From contig NZ_BEVZ01000008.1 of assembly GCF_003112515.1 (NCBI RefSeq), positions 62,001-126,000 of the forward strand: a stretch of 64,000 bases of DNA, written 5' to 3'. How positions within the stretch are numbered: the first letter of the stretch is position 1; each line of letters begins with the position of its first letter. The translations under genes and the position numbers were made by a program. Below the pieces are notes generated by a model. It was not told where the DNA came from. It worked only from the letters and a program-made list of their open reading frames with translations, and did no database searches. This DNA is from Streptomyces fragilis (GTDB lineage Bacteria > Actinomycetota > Actinomycetes > Streptomycetales > Streptomycetaceae). Shown one piece after another: positions 8,317 to 15,936 of the stretch.

Positions 8317-8952
8317 TTACTCCGCGGCGCCGTACATGCGGTCGCCCGCGTCGCCGAGGCCCGGGACGATGTAGCCGTTCTCGTTGAGCCGCTCGTCGAC
8401 GGAGGCGGTCACCACGGTGACCGGCACGTTCGCCAGCTCGCGCTCCATGACCTCCACGCCCTCCGGCGCGGCCAGCAGCACTACGGCCGTCACGTCGTCG
8501 GCGCCGCGGTCGATCAGCTCGCGGATGGCGGCGACCAGCGTGCCGCCGGTGGCCAGCATCGGGTCCAGCACGTACACCTGGCGGCCGGAGAGGTCCTCCG
8601 GCATCCGGGTGGCGTAGGTGGAGGCGGTCAGCGTCTCCTCGTTGCGCACCATGCCCAGGAAGCCCACCTCGGCGGTCGGCAGCAGCCGGACCATGCCGTC
8701 GAGCATGCCGAGGCCGGCCCGGAGGATCGGCACCACCAGGGGGCGCGGGTGGGACAGCCGGGTACCGGTGGTGGTGGCCACCGGGGTCTCGATCTCGACC
8801 TGCTCGGTGCGCACGTCACGGGTGGCCTCGTAGGCCAGCAGGGTGACGAGCTCGTCGGCGAGCCGACGGAAGGTCGCGGAATCGGTGCGCCGGTCGCGCA
8901 GGGTCGAGAGCTTGTGGGCGACCAGCGGGTGGTCGACGACGTGGAGACGCAT
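8317..8952 (-). CDS. upp: Uracil phosphoribosyltransferase
   Basis: A 211-residue enzyme converting uracil and PRPP to UMP in pyrimidine salvage. Length and sequence match the family: the start MRLHVVDHPLVAHKLSTLRD, the PRPP-binding loop DPMLATGGTLVAAI around residue 130, and the C-terminal uracil-binding region NENGYIVPGLGDAGDR. The ATG at 8952 gives the standard N-terminus, although the frame is open upstream. It is transcribed toward the LytR_C gene. A TAA stop, rare in this genome, ends the gene. Orthologous, by position and sequence, to the S. coelicolor upp gene. Confidence 0.97.
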   Translation of the reverse strand: MRLHVVDHPLVAHKLSTLRDRRTDSATFRRLADELVTLLAYEATRDVRTEQVEIETPVATTTGTRLSHPRPLVVPILRAGLGMLDGMVRLLPTAEVGFLGMVRNEETLTASTYATRMPEDLSGRQVYVLDPMLATGGTLVAAIRELIDRGADDVTAVVLLAAPEGVEVMERELANVPVTVVTASVDERLNENGYIVPGLGDAGDRMYGAAE

Positions 8953-9101
8953 TGCTCCACAGTAACCGGGCGCGAGGACCCCACCCACCAGGCCGTCCGG
9001 TCCCCGCCGGGGGCACGTCCGCCTCGTCCGGGCGGCATCGAATCCGCCGACCGAGGGAAGGTGGAGGGAACACGGACAGACCGGACCGGGGTGGTGACGC
9101 T

Positions 9102-10058
9102 GTGCCCGACCGCAGTCCCCGACAGCAGGCGCCCCGACGGCGGCCGCAGCGGGACGAGGCGAAGAGGTCCCGGGCCGGTGAGCCCGGAACCGGCGCCGAC
9201 TCCCCCGCCGAACCCCGCCCCGCACCCCGTACCGGCGCCCGCGCGAAGAGCCGCACCAAGGCCGCCGCCGAACCCCGCCCCGGCGCCCGCACGGCAGCAG
9301 ACACCGGGTCCCGCACCGGCAAGACCGCCGCCGAGCCCAGCCCCGCACCCCGGCCCGGCGCGCGTCCCGCACCCCGGGCCAAGGCCACCACCGAACCCCG
9401 CACCGGCACCCTCACCGCAGCCGACACCGGGTCCCGCACCGGCAAGACCGCCGCCGAGCCAGGGGGTGCAGCCCGCCCCGCCCCCCGCAGCAAGGCCACC
9501 ACCGAACCCCGCACCGGCAAGGCGGCCGCCGAGCCACGCACCGCCACCACAATCGGGCCGCGCACCGGCGCCCGCGCCAAGGCCGGGGCCGGGGCCCGCG
9601 CCGCCGGGTCGTCTCCCGCGGCCGACTCCGCACCCCGCACCGCCTCCCGGGCCAGGGCCGCCACCGCGCCCCGCACCGGTTCCGGTTCCCCCGCCGGCTC
9701 CCGCGCCTCCGAGGCCGGGGCCGGGGCGCAGGCGGGGACGGGGTCCCGTTCCGCCGCCCGCGCCGCGGAGCCGCGCACCGAGGGCCGGGCCGTGGCACGG
9801 ACCGTGCTCGGGACCGGGCCGGGGCCGGCCGCCGGGTTCATCCCCCCGTCCGGCGCCCCGCGCCGCAGCAGCTCCGAGCCGCCGCCCCCGCCCCGTCCGG
9901 TGAGGCCCCCGGAGACGGACGAGGAGCGGCGCCGCCGACGGGCCCAGTTCCTGCGCGACCTGGCCGAGGCGCGCGAACTGCGCGCCCGCGTGCAGCCCCG
10001 CCGCGCCAAGGCGGCACGCCTGCGCCACGCCATGCGCATGCGCACCTTCCGCTGGTAG
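9102..10058 (+). CDS. Ala/Pro/Arg-rich hypothetical protein with conserved basic C-terminus
   Basis: A 318-codon gene. Residues about 20-240 are low-complexity Ala, Pro, Arg, Gly and Thr with recurrent EPRTG- and GARAK-like units; the last 60 residues (PPETDEERRRRRAQFLRDLA onward, ending MRMRTFRW) are charged, helical and look conserved. The low-complexity part was partly made by duplication: a perfect 38-bp segment occurs at 9300-9337 and 9423-9460, 41 codons apart and in frame. The GTG at 9102 has only a weak ribosome binding site, so the start is uncertain. Function unknown; the basic tail suggests nucleic acid or ribosome contact. Confidence 0.65.
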   Translation: MPDRSPRQQAPRRRPQRDEAKRSRAGEPGTGADSPAEPRPAPRTGARAKSRTKAAAEPRPGARTAADTGSRTGKTAAEPSPAPRPGARPAPRAKATTEPRTGTLTAADTGSRTGKTAAEPGGAARPAPRSKATTEPRTGKAAAEPRTATTIGPRTGARAKAGAGARAAGSSPAADSAPRTASRARAATAPRTGSGSPAGSRASEAGAGAQAGTGSRSAARAAEPRTEGRAVARTVLGTGPGPAAGFIPPSGAPRRSSSEPPPPPRPVRPPETDEERRRRRAQFLRDLAEARELRARVQPRRAKAARLRHAMRMRTFRW

Positions 10059-10255
10059 GCGCACCACGACGCGCCGGGCGCGCGAAGGGCTCCGGGGCAG
10101 ATCCCGGGCAAAAGAGCCAGACACAGGCGGTCGAAGACATCCCCTGAGCGCGAGGTTTCTGCCACGATTCCGAGTGGGCGGGACCTCGGTCCCCGCCCGC
10201 GACCCCGCCGGGGGGACCCCCAACCGGCACACCTATGACCAGTGGGAGAGTCACG

Positions 10256-10819
10256 GTGTACTTCGCCGCACTGCTCGCGCGCACCGAAGACGGGTGGGAA
10301 GCGAGCGACACGGAGCTCGACGATGTGGAGACCCTGGCGGACCTGGCCGACCTGGCCCGCGAAGCCTCGCCCGACGACGACACGGTGCTGGTGCTGATCG
10401 AACAGGAGGACGCCTGGTTCGGCGTCGTGCGCGTGGACGGCGAGGACGACCCTCGCATCTACGTGTCGAACGCCGCGGCCGCCCGCCGCAGCTCCTACGG
10501 GGAGATCCTGCTCACCGACGACGTGCTCGGCCGCGATCCGGAGGAGGACGACACCACCGACCTGGACGCGCTGGACCTGGACGGCACCGAGGACGGTGAG
10601 CCGCTCGCGACGGCCGGCGCATCCGACGACCACGACAACGACGACGGTGCCGCTACCGGCCCGGGCGGCTTCGTGCCGCACGGGCCGGTCGGCGACGCCG
10701 AGGTCCTCGAGGACCTCGGCGTGAGCGAGAAGGAGCTCCGTTCCCTGGTGCCGGACGGCGCGCTCAACACCATCGCCGAGACCCTCGGCGCCTCCGAGGT
10801 CCTGGAGACGGTCCGCTAA
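10256..10819 (+). CDS. tRNA adenosine deaminase-associated protein
   Basis: A 187-residue acidic protein (YFAALLARTEDGWEASD at the start) of the actinobacterial family named after its constant position directly upstream of tadA. It has Asp/Glu-rich stretches around residues 97-140 and a helical C-terminus (LEDLGVSEKELRSLVPDGAL). No catalytic motif is visible. The GTG at 10256 follows GGGAGAG by five bases; an in-frame ATG at 10235 lacks a ribosome binding site. The tadA start is nine bases after this stop, so the pair forms an operon. Its biochemical role is not established to my knowledge. Confidence 0.88.
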   Translation: MYFAALLARTEDGWEASDTELDDVETLADLADLAREASPDDDTVLVLIEQEDAWFGVVRVDGEDDPRIYVSNAAAARRSSYGEILLTDDVLGRDPEEDDTTDLDALDLDGTEDGEPLATAGASDDHDNDDGAATGPGGFVPHGPVGDAEVLEDLGVSEKELRSLVPDGALNTIAETLGASEVLETVR

Positions 10820-10828
10820 CGTCCCCGT

Positions 10829-11368
10829 GTGACCAACGACCCGACCGCCCCGCGCCCCCTTCCGGGCGCGGGGCGGATCCGTGCCACAGGCACCGGCCCC
10901 GCCCCCGACCCCGTGCGCGACCCCTGGCGGTCCGTCATGCGCCGTGCCCTGGACCAGGCACGGGCCGCGCTGCCGGGGGGCGACGTCCCGGTGGGCGCCC
11001 TCGTGCTCGCCCCCGACGGCGTCACGGTGCTCTCCGTCGCCCACAACGAGCGCGAGGCCACCGGCGACCCCACCGCCCACGCCGAGATCCTGGCGCTGCG
11101 CCGCGCCGCGGCCGCCCGGGGTGAGTGGCGGTTGCCCGGCTGCACGCTGGTGGTGACCCTGGAGCCCTGCGTGATGTGCGCGGGGGCACTGGTGCAGTCA
11201 CGCGTCGACCGGGTCGTCTACGGCGCCCGCGACGAGAAGGCCGGCGCCGCCGGCTCCCTGTGGGACCTGGTCCGCGACCGCCGCCTCAACCACCGCCCCG
11301 AGGTGATCGAGGGCGTCCTCGCCGACGACTGCGCCCGCCTGCTCACGGACTTCTTCCGCGCCCGCTGA
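10829..11368 (+). CDS. tadA: tRNA-specific adenosine-34 deaminase
   Basis: A 179-residue zinc-dependent deaminase that converts A34 to inosine in tRNA-Arg(ACG), allowing decoding of CGU, CGC and CGA. The catalytic signature is intact: HAE in PTAHAEIL (zinc His and proton-shuttle Glu) and the PCxxC pair in LEPCVMCAGAL. Compared with E. coli TadA there is an N-terminal extension of about 30 Pro-rich residues; an internal start is possible, but GTG at 10829 suits operon spacing. The substrate tRNA-Arg(ACG) is encoded in this window at 22849-22921. Confidence 0.95.
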   Translation: MTNDPTAPRPLPGAGRIRATGTGPAPDPVRDPWRSVMRRALDQARAALPGGDVPVGALVLAPDGVTVLSVAHNEREATGDPTAHAEILALRRAAAARGEWRLPGCTLVVTLEPCVMCAGALVQSRVDRVVYGARDEKAGAAGSLWDLVRDRRLNHRPEVIEGVLADDCARLLTDFFRAR

Positions 11369-11430
11369 GCTCCCCGGACACCCCGCCGGACCCTGCCGGG
11401 TTCCTCCACGGCCCCGGCCGCGGAACCGAT

Positions 11431-11459
11431 TTCTGCCAGCGGCCGCCGTGATGTAAAGT
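11431..11459 (+). promoter_or_regulatory. Candidate promoter of tRNA-Ser(CGA)
   Basis: TTCTGC (11431-11436) and TAAAGT (11454-11459) are spaced by 17 bp immediately upstream of the tRNA. The -10 fits TANNNT; the -35 is weak. Transcription would start almost at the mature 5' end, which leaves a very short leader. Confidence 0.35.
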
Positions 11460-11466
11460 CTCCCTC

Positions 11467-11551
11467 GGTAGCGTGTCCGAGCGGCCGAAGGAGCTCGCCT
11501 CGAAAGCGAGTGTGGCGCAAGTCACCGAGGGTTCAAATCCCTCCGCTACCG
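11467..11551 (+). tRNA. tRNA-Ser (anticodon CGA)
   Basis: An 85-nt class II tRNA. The acceptor GGTAGCG pairs with CGCTACC; the anticodon stem CTCGC/GCGAG encloses the loop CTCGAAA with CGA at 11501-11503; a variable arm and the T-arm GAGGGTTCAAATCCCTC follow. CCA is not encoded. It reads UCG serine codons. Confidence 0.95.
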
Positions 11552-11557
11552 CTCTGG

Positions 11558-11585
11558 AAGGGCCCCGCCGTACGGCGGGGCCCTT
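11558..11585 (+). terminator. Terminator of tRNA-Ser(CGA)
   Basis: A 13-bp perfect stem (AAGGGCCCCGCCG and its complement) around a two-base loop begins seven bases after the tRNA and ends CCCTT. Confidence 0.85.
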
Positions 11586-11719
11586 CGTGCGTTCGCCCGC
11601 ACGTCCCGCGCGGGTCCGGTGTGTGCCCCCTGGGGACGCCGGTACTTGTGTGCGTGCGGGGCCGCACGGTTAGACTCCCCGCGGCAGCAGGCCGGATGGC
11701 TGACGGGGGAGGGACCGCG

Positions 11720-11902
11720 ATGGCGGCGAACGCGAAGACGATAGGGCTGGGCATCGTCGTGGTGTTCGCGCTGTACGTGATCATCACCGACCCCCACACC
11801 GCTGCCGGTTATGTCGAGATGGGCTTCGAGGGCATCTCCGCGGCGGCCTCCGCCATCGGCGATTTCATGACCTGGATCGCGCGGGGCGGCAGCAGCAGCT
11901 GA
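11720..11902 (+). CDS. Small single-pass membrane protein
   Basis: A 60-residue protein with one hydrophobic helix at about residues 8-24 (IGLGIVVVFALYVIITDP) and an amphipathic C-terminal half (GFEGISAAASAIGDFMTWIA). Strong ribosome binding site GGGGGAGGG about six bases before the ATG. It lies 40 bp upstream of a Dabb protein on the same strand. No known function; small proteins with this start are, as I recall, common in Streptomyces. Confidence 0.7.
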   Translation: MAANAKTIGLGIVVVFALYVIITDPHTAAGYVEMGFEGISAAASAIGDFMTWIARGGSSS

Positions 11903-11942
11903 CGGCGGGCGCCCCGAGGCCCCCGTGCACCCGGGAGTCCCC

Positions 11943-12236
11943 GTGATCCGCCACCTGGTCCTCTTCAAGCTCAACGACGGCGTCGTGCGGGACGACCCGC
12001 GGGTCGTCGAGGGGGCGCGGATCTTCGCCTCGCTCGGGGAGAAGATTCCGGAGCTGCGGTTCTGGGAGTGCGGCTGGAACGTCAGCGACCGGCCCATCGC
12101 CTACGACTTCGCCATCAACTCCGCGGTCGAGGACGCCGAGGCGCTGCGCGCCTACGTCGAGCACCCGGAGCACCAGGCCGGCGTCGCGCTGTGGCGCGAG
12201 TTCGCCACCTGGGTGATCGCCGACTACGAATTCTGA
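11943..12236 (+). CDS. Dabb (stress-responsive A/B barrel) domain protein
   Basis: A 97-residue dimeric alpha/beta-barrel protein: IRHLVLFKLNDGV at the start and VEHPEHQAGVALWREF near the end match the Dabb family. Some plant relatives act in stress tolerance or as polyketide cyclases; bacterial members are mostly uncharacterised. The GTG at 11943 is preferred (GGGAG just upstream); a GTG at 11925 is an alternative. It follows the small membrane protein gene and precedes sigF with a 200-bp gap. Confidence 0.85.
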   Translation: MIRHLVLFKLNDGVVRDDPRVVEGARIFASLGEKIPELRFWECGWNVSDRPIAYDFAINSAVEDAEALRAYVEHPEHQAGVALWREFATWVIADYEF

Positions 12237-12437
12237 CCGTTCCGGATCACTTCCGGGGCCCCTCGCCGAGCTCGGCGGGGGGCTCCTTCGCGTTCGGGAC
12301 ACGGCCTCCCGGTCCCGTCGGCGCCCCGCTTCGCCGCCAACACGGCAGGGGGCAGGTGCTTGCGCCCCCTGTTCCGTCTTGTGATGCTATGACCGCTTTT
12401 GACGGATGAGTTGATCGATGACGAGGTGGAGTTGACC

Positions 12438-13550
12438 GTGCCGGCCAGTACTGCGCCTCCCGTGCCGTCCCAGGAACCCGCGCCACGCGCCGGGAGCACC
12501 GACCGCTCCACGACCGTGGAGTGCCTGGAACGCGCCGGCCGCCCCACCGGGCACGTGGCCGACAGCCCCACCGAGCACGCCTGTGACCGCACGCCGGAGC
12601 ACAACGCCGACCGCACGCCCGGGCACGCTCCCGACCGCACGACCGGGCACGCTCCCGACCGCACGCCCGAGCACAACGCCGACCGCACGGCCGAGGACGC
12701 CGCCGACGGCCTCACCGACCGTCCCGCCGACGGTCCCGCCGGGGGCGCCGTCGAGAGTGCCCCGCGTACCGAGCGCCCCCGCGGCACCCGGGGCGCGGAC
12801 ACCAGGGCGCTGACGCAGGTGCTGTTCGGGCAGCTCAAGCAGCTCCAGCCGGGCACCCCCGAGCACGACCGGGTCCGCGGCGCCCTGATCGAGGCCAACC
12901 TCCCCCTGGTCCGCTACGCCGCCGCCCGCTTCCGCAGCCGCAACGAGCCGATGGAGGACGTCGTCCAGGTCGGCACCATCGGGCTGATCAACGCGATCGA
13001 CCGGTTCGACCCGGACCGCGGCGTCCAGTTCCCCACCTTCGCGATGCCCACCGTGGTGGGCGAGATCAAGCGGTACTTCCGCGACAACGTCCGCACCGTG
13101 CACGTCCCGCGCCGTCTGCACGAGCTGTGGGTACAGGTGAACGCCGCCACCGAGGACCTCACCACCGCCTTCGGCCGCTCCCCGACCACCTCCGAGATCG
13201 CCGAGCGGCTGCGCATCTCCGAGGAGGAGGTCCTCACCTGCATCGAGGCCGGCCGTTCCTACCACGCGACCTCGCTGGAGGCCGCCCAGGAGGGCGACGG
13301 CATGCCCGGCCTGCTGGACCGGCTCGGCTACGAGGACCCCGCGCTGGACGGCGTCGAGCACCGCGACCTGGTCCGTCACCTGCTGGTCCAGCTCCCCGAG
13401 CGGGAACAGCGCATCCTGCTGCTGCGCTACTACAACAACCTCACGCAGTCGCAGATCAGCGCCGAGCTGGGCGTCTCCCAGATGCACGTGTCACGGTTGC
13501 TGGCCCGATCCTTCCAACGGCTGCGTTCCGCAAACAGGATCGAGGCATAA
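12438..13550 (+). CDS. sigF: SigB/SigF-family RNA polymerase sigma factor
   Basis: A 370-residue sigma-70-type factor of the SigB/SigF group. Region 2 starts near residue 155 (LPLVRYAAARFRSRNEPMED; then VQVGTIGLINAIDRFD), region 3 follows, and region 4 (LPEREQRILLLRYYNNLTQS; LGVSQMHVSRLL) lies near the C-terminus. An N-terminal 130-residue extension is Pro/Thr-rich and carries five 24-bp repeats. The GTG at 12438 has GGTGGAG seven bases upstream and gives an N-terminus MPAST-like. From gene order beside a second SigB-type gene I equate it with S. coelicolor sigF, which acts late in spore maturation. Activity is probably controlled by an RsbW-like anti-sigma factor. Confidence 0.88.
   Translation: MPASTAPPVPSQEPAPRAGSTDRSTTVECLERAGRPTGHVADSPTEHACDRTPEHNADRTPGHAPDRTTGHAPDRTPEHNADRTAEDAADGLTDRPADGPAGGAVESAPRTERPRGTRGADTRALTQVLFGQLKQLQPGTPEHDRVRGALIEANLPLVRYAAARFRSRNEPMEDVVQVGTIGLINAIDRFDPDRGVQFPTFAMPTVVGEIKRYFRDNVRTVHVPRRLHELWVQVNAATEDLTTAFGRSPTTSEIAERLRISEEEVLTCIEAGRSYHATSLEAAQEGDGMPGLLDRLGYEDPALDGVEHRDLVRHLLVQLPEREQRILLLRYYNNLTQSQISAELGVSQMHVSRLLARSFQRLRSANRIEA
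12570..12689 (+). repeat. Five 24-bp tandem repeats inside sigF
   Basis: Five contiguous 24-bp units (12570, 12594, 12618, 12642 and 12666) encode eight-residue motifs of the form P-E/G-H-N/A-A/P-D-R-T. Units three and four differ by one base and units two and five by one base, which points to recent expansion. The repeats lie in the non-conserved N-terminal extension, before sigma region 2. Confidence 0.9.
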
Positions 13551-13700
13551 TCCCCACGAGGGATTCGACGGTGCGCCCCCCTGTGCCTCGTTGAGCCGTG
13601 ACGTGCCGTCATACGGCCTCTGTGCTGCGCCTATTCGCCGGTCACATGTCGACAAGTCACTACAGCGCGTTGCCGACTTGTGACATTCTTCGGGAAGCGT

Positions 13701-13726
13701 GTTTGCCGGGACCCAGGCTCCGGTAT
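13701..13726 (+). promoter_or_regulatory. Candidate SigB-type promoter upstream of sigN
   Basis: GTTT at 13701-13704 and CGGTAT at 13721-13726 are separated by 16 bp, against the SigB-family consensus GNNT-N14-16-GGGTAY with one mismatch. It lies 68 bp before the SigN start. Autoregulation by a SigB-type factor would fit what is reported for sigN in S. coelicolor. Confidence 0.45.
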
Positions 13727-13793
13727 TCAGGTGAGGGCTGCGCTCCCCGACGGAGCGCCGGCCGCGACCGTCCGCGACCCAAAAGGGGGTGGC

Positions 13794-14681
13794 ATGTCCG
13801 CAGACCAGGGCAGCTCGAAGGTGCTCACGCTCACGAAGAGCGCGTCCGCGCCCGACGCGCTCGACAATGTCCCGGGCCTCGACGAAGCGCCGGTCCCGGC
13901 GCCCGCCGCCGCCCCGGCCGTCATCGACACCCGCACGCTGTCCCGCTCCCTGTTCCTGCGGCTCGCCTCGCTCGACGAGAACAGCCCGGAGCGCGCCTAC
14001 GTCCGGGACACCCTGATCGAGCTGAACCTCCCCCTCGTGCGCTACGCCGCGGCCCGCTTCCGCAGCCGCAACGAGCCGATGGAGGACATCGTCCAGGTCG
14101 GCACCATCGGGCTGATCAAGGCGATCGACCGGTTCGACTGCGAGCGCGGCGTGGAGTTCCCGACCTTCGCGATGCCGACGGTCGTGGGCGAGATCAAGCG
14201 CTTCTTCCGTGACACCTCCTGGTCGGTGCGCGTCCCGCGCCGTCTGCAGGAGCTGCGCCTGGCCCTCACCAAGGCCGGCGACGAGCTCTCCCAGAAGCTG
14301 GACCGCTCGCCCACCGTCTCGGAGCTCGCCGCGGTCCTCGGCGTCTCCGAGGAGGACGTGGTCGACGGCCTCGCGGTGGGCAACGCCTACACCGCCTCCT
14401 CGCTGGACTCCCCGGCCCCGGAGGACGACGGCGGCGAGGGATCGCTGGCCGACCGCCTCGGCTACGAGGACACCGCGCTGGAGGGCGTCGAGTACCGGGA
14501 GTCCCTCAAGCCGCTGCTGGCCAAGCTGCCCCCGCGGGAGCGCCGGATCATCACGCTGCGCTTCTTCGCGAACATGACCCAGTCGCAGATCGGTGAGGAG
14601 GTCGGCATCTCCCAGATGCACGTCTCCCGGCTGCTGACCCGCACCCTGGCGCAGCTGCGCGAGGGCCTGATCGCGGACTGA
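13794..14681 (+). CDS. sigN: SigB/SigF-family RNA polymerase sigma factor (SigN type)
   Basis: A 295-residue paralogue of the preceding sigma factor: region 2 (LPLVRYAAARFRSRNEPMED; GTIGLIKAIDRFDCERGVEF), region 3 (VPRRLQELRLALTKAGDELS) and region 4 (LPPRERRIITLRFFANMTQS; VGISQMHVSRLL). The N-terminal extension is only about 70 residues and has no tandem repeat. The ATG at 13794 follows AAAAGGGGG. By order (upp side: sigF, then this gene, then MarR) I equate it with S. coelicolor sigN, implicated in aerial development. It is a separate transcription unit from sigF (243-bp gap with its own promoter candidate). Confidence 0.88.
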   Translation: MSADQGSSKVLTLTKSASAPDALDNVPGLDEAPVPAPAAAPAVIDTRTLSRSLFLRLASLDENSPERAYVRDTLIELNLPLVRYAAARFRSRNEPMEDIVQVGTIGLIKAIDRFDCERGVEFPTFAMPTVVGEIKRFFRDTSWSVRVPRRLQELRLALTKAGDELSQKLDRSPTVSELAAVLGVSEEDVVDGLAVGNAYTASSLDSPAPEDDGGEGSLADRLGYEDTALEGVEYRESLKPLLAKLPPRERRIITLRFFANMTQSQIGEEVGISQMHVSRLLTRTLAQLREGLIAD

Positions 14682-14736
14682 CCCGCCCGCCCGCGGGGCG
14701 GTCGCCGCTCGAGCGGGCACGGAACGACGGACGCCA

Positions 14737-14766
14737 GGCCGCCGGAACCCTGTGGTTCCGGCGGCC
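14737..14766. terminator. Terminator after sigN
   Basis: A 13-bp perfect stem (GGCCGCCGGAACC, 14737-14749, with 14754-14766) and a CTGT loop lie between sigN and the convergent small membrane protein gene. Confidence 0.85.
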
Positions 14767-14815
14767 GGCGTCGTCCGTCCGCGCTCCGGGCAGGGCCCGG
14801 GGCGCGCCGAGCGTG

Positions 14816-15013
14816 TCAGGCGAGCGCCAGCCACGCCACCGCGGCGACGACCGCCACGACGGCGACGATGCCGATGATCACGCCGATCCGGGGTCCTCCC
14901 GCGGAGGCCGCCTGCGGCTGACGCGCCTGCGGCTCCTCGTCGACGAACGCGCGGAACATCTGGGTGCTGCCGGCCGGGTCGTAATTGCCCTGGGGGCCCT
15001 GGGTGTTAGCCAT
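14816..15013 (-). CDS. Small tail-anchored membrane protein
   Basis: A 65-residue protein: a polar N-terminal 38 residues (MANTQGPQGNYDPAGSTQMF) followed by one C-terminal hydrophobic helix (IGVIIGIVAVVAVVAAVAWL). This is the topology of a tail-anchored protein with a cytoplasmic head. ATG at 15013; the ribosome binding site is weak (CTAGGGTCC). I know no function. It is convergent with sigN and divergent from the MarR operon. Confidence 0.7.
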   Translation of the reverse strand: MANTQGPQGNYDPAGSTQMFRAFVDEEPQARQPQAASAGGPRIGVIIGIVAVVAVVAAVAWLALA

Positions 15014-15311
15014 GGCCAGGACCCTAGCGAATGGCGGGGGCCCGGCCCAAGTGCAGGCCGGAACCGGTGCCGAAACCGCCCGGAACCACCGCCGGGCGTT
15101 CCCGGCCCGCCCCCGGACCACCCACACGGCGCCCCGAGCCCGTCACCCTCCTCCGCGACTCCCTCCCGGACTCCTCCGCGACTCCCTCCCGGACTCCTCC
15201 GCAGACCTCCCGGGCTCCACCGTGGCTCCTTCTCGGGCCCCTCCGCCGACCCTCCCGACCGACCGCCCGCGCCCTGACCTGCGCTCTTACCTAACCTTCA
15301 CTTTCGCCAAT

Positions 15312-15328
15312 ACTTGCCTTTGCCAAGT
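15312..15328. promoter_or_regulatory. Candidate MarR operator 1 (ACTTG-N7-CAAGT)
   Basis: A 17-bp inverted repeat with perfect 5-bp arms in the AT-rich region 95 bp before the marR start. MarR dimers bind 16-20-bp palindromes of this kind; the centre TTGCCTTTGCCAA adds symmetry. Confidence 0.5.
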
Positions 15329-15366
15329 TTTGATGTACCGCACACCGTTTTCGTTTGCCTACTGCA

Positions 15367-15387
15367 ACCAACCTTCTTACGGTTGGT
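15367..15387. promoter_or_regulatory. Candidate MarR operator 2 (ACCAACC-N7-GGTTGGT)
   Basis: A 21-bp inverted repeat with perfect 7-bp arms, 36 bp before the marR start and overlapping the expected promoter. It is the strongest symmetric element in this region and a likely autoregulatory site for the MarR protein. Confidence 0.55.
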
Positions 15388-15422
15388 ATACGCAACGATC
15401 GACGGCGGTTCCAGGAGGTTGG

Positions 15423-15887
15423 ATGGCCAGGCAGGCGCAGTTCGAGGAGCTGCTGCGGCAGCTCAGCGCCGTCGGGGCCGTCAAGCGGGAGCTGGCACGC
15501 CGGCTGCCGCCCGAGTGTCCGCCCGGGTCGGCCGCCGTCCTGACGCTGCTCGACCGTCACGGGGACATGCGTCTGAGCCGGCTCGCGGAGCTGCTCGCGG
15601 TGGACATCTCCGTGTGCAGCAGGCACGTCTCGCACGTCGCCGACCAGGGATGGGTGGAACGACTGCCCGACCCGGACGACAAGCGGTCCCGCCTGCTGCG
15701 TCTCAGCGACACGGGCCGTGACCGGCTCACCGACCTGTCGCTGCGCTCGACCGCGTTGCTCTCCGAACGGCTCGGGGACTGGAGCGACGAGGACGTCGCC
15801 CGCCTCACCGAGCTGATGACGCGCTTCCGGCAGAGCTTCGGCGACTGCCGTCGGACCACGGCCGTGCACCACCACGACCGTTCCTGA
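15423..15887 (+). CDS. MarR-family transcriptional regulator
   Basis: A 154-residue winged-helix regulator. Dimerisation helices flank the wHTH at about residues 45-105 (SRLAELLAVDISVCSRHVSH, the recognition helix region, then the wing LPDPDDKRSRLLRLSDTGRD). The ATG at 15423 follows AGGAGG. The downstream MFS exporter starts 50 bp later, separated by three perfect 9-bp repeats (GACAGACCA, 15888-15914). The layout regulator-exporter-accessory is typical of MarR control of drug efflux; two inverted repeats upstream suggest autorepression relieved by a ligand. Confidence 0.92.
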   Translation: MARQAQFEELLRQLSAVGAVKRELARRLPPECPPGSAAVLTLLDRHGDMRLSRLAELLAVDISVCSRHVSHVADQGWVERLPDPDDKRSRLLRLSDTGRDRLTDLSLRSTALLSERLGDWSDEDVARLTELMTRFRQSFGDCRRTTAVHHHDRS

Positions 15888-15936
15888 GACAGACCAGACA
15901 GACCAGACAGACCACCCAGTGAACAAAGGGAAACGT

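Larger units (their letters stand above)
15014..15422. other. Intergenic region with 23-bp repeats and operator sites
   Basis: This 409-bp gap holds no convincing gene. At 15148-15193 two perfect 23-bp direct copies rich in CTCC and a partial third copy form a small tandem repeat. The right third (about 15287-15422) is unusually AT-rich for this genome and carries two inverted repeats listed separately; it is the promoter/operator region of the marR operon. Confidence 0.7.

Noticed and set aside
8816..11080. A 754-codon minus-strand frame opposite the Ala/Pro-rich gene, TadA companion and tadA
   Set aside because: It lies antisense to three recognisable genes, consists of Gly/Ala/Arg strings, and has no ribosome binding site or known domain; high GC leaves antisense frames open.
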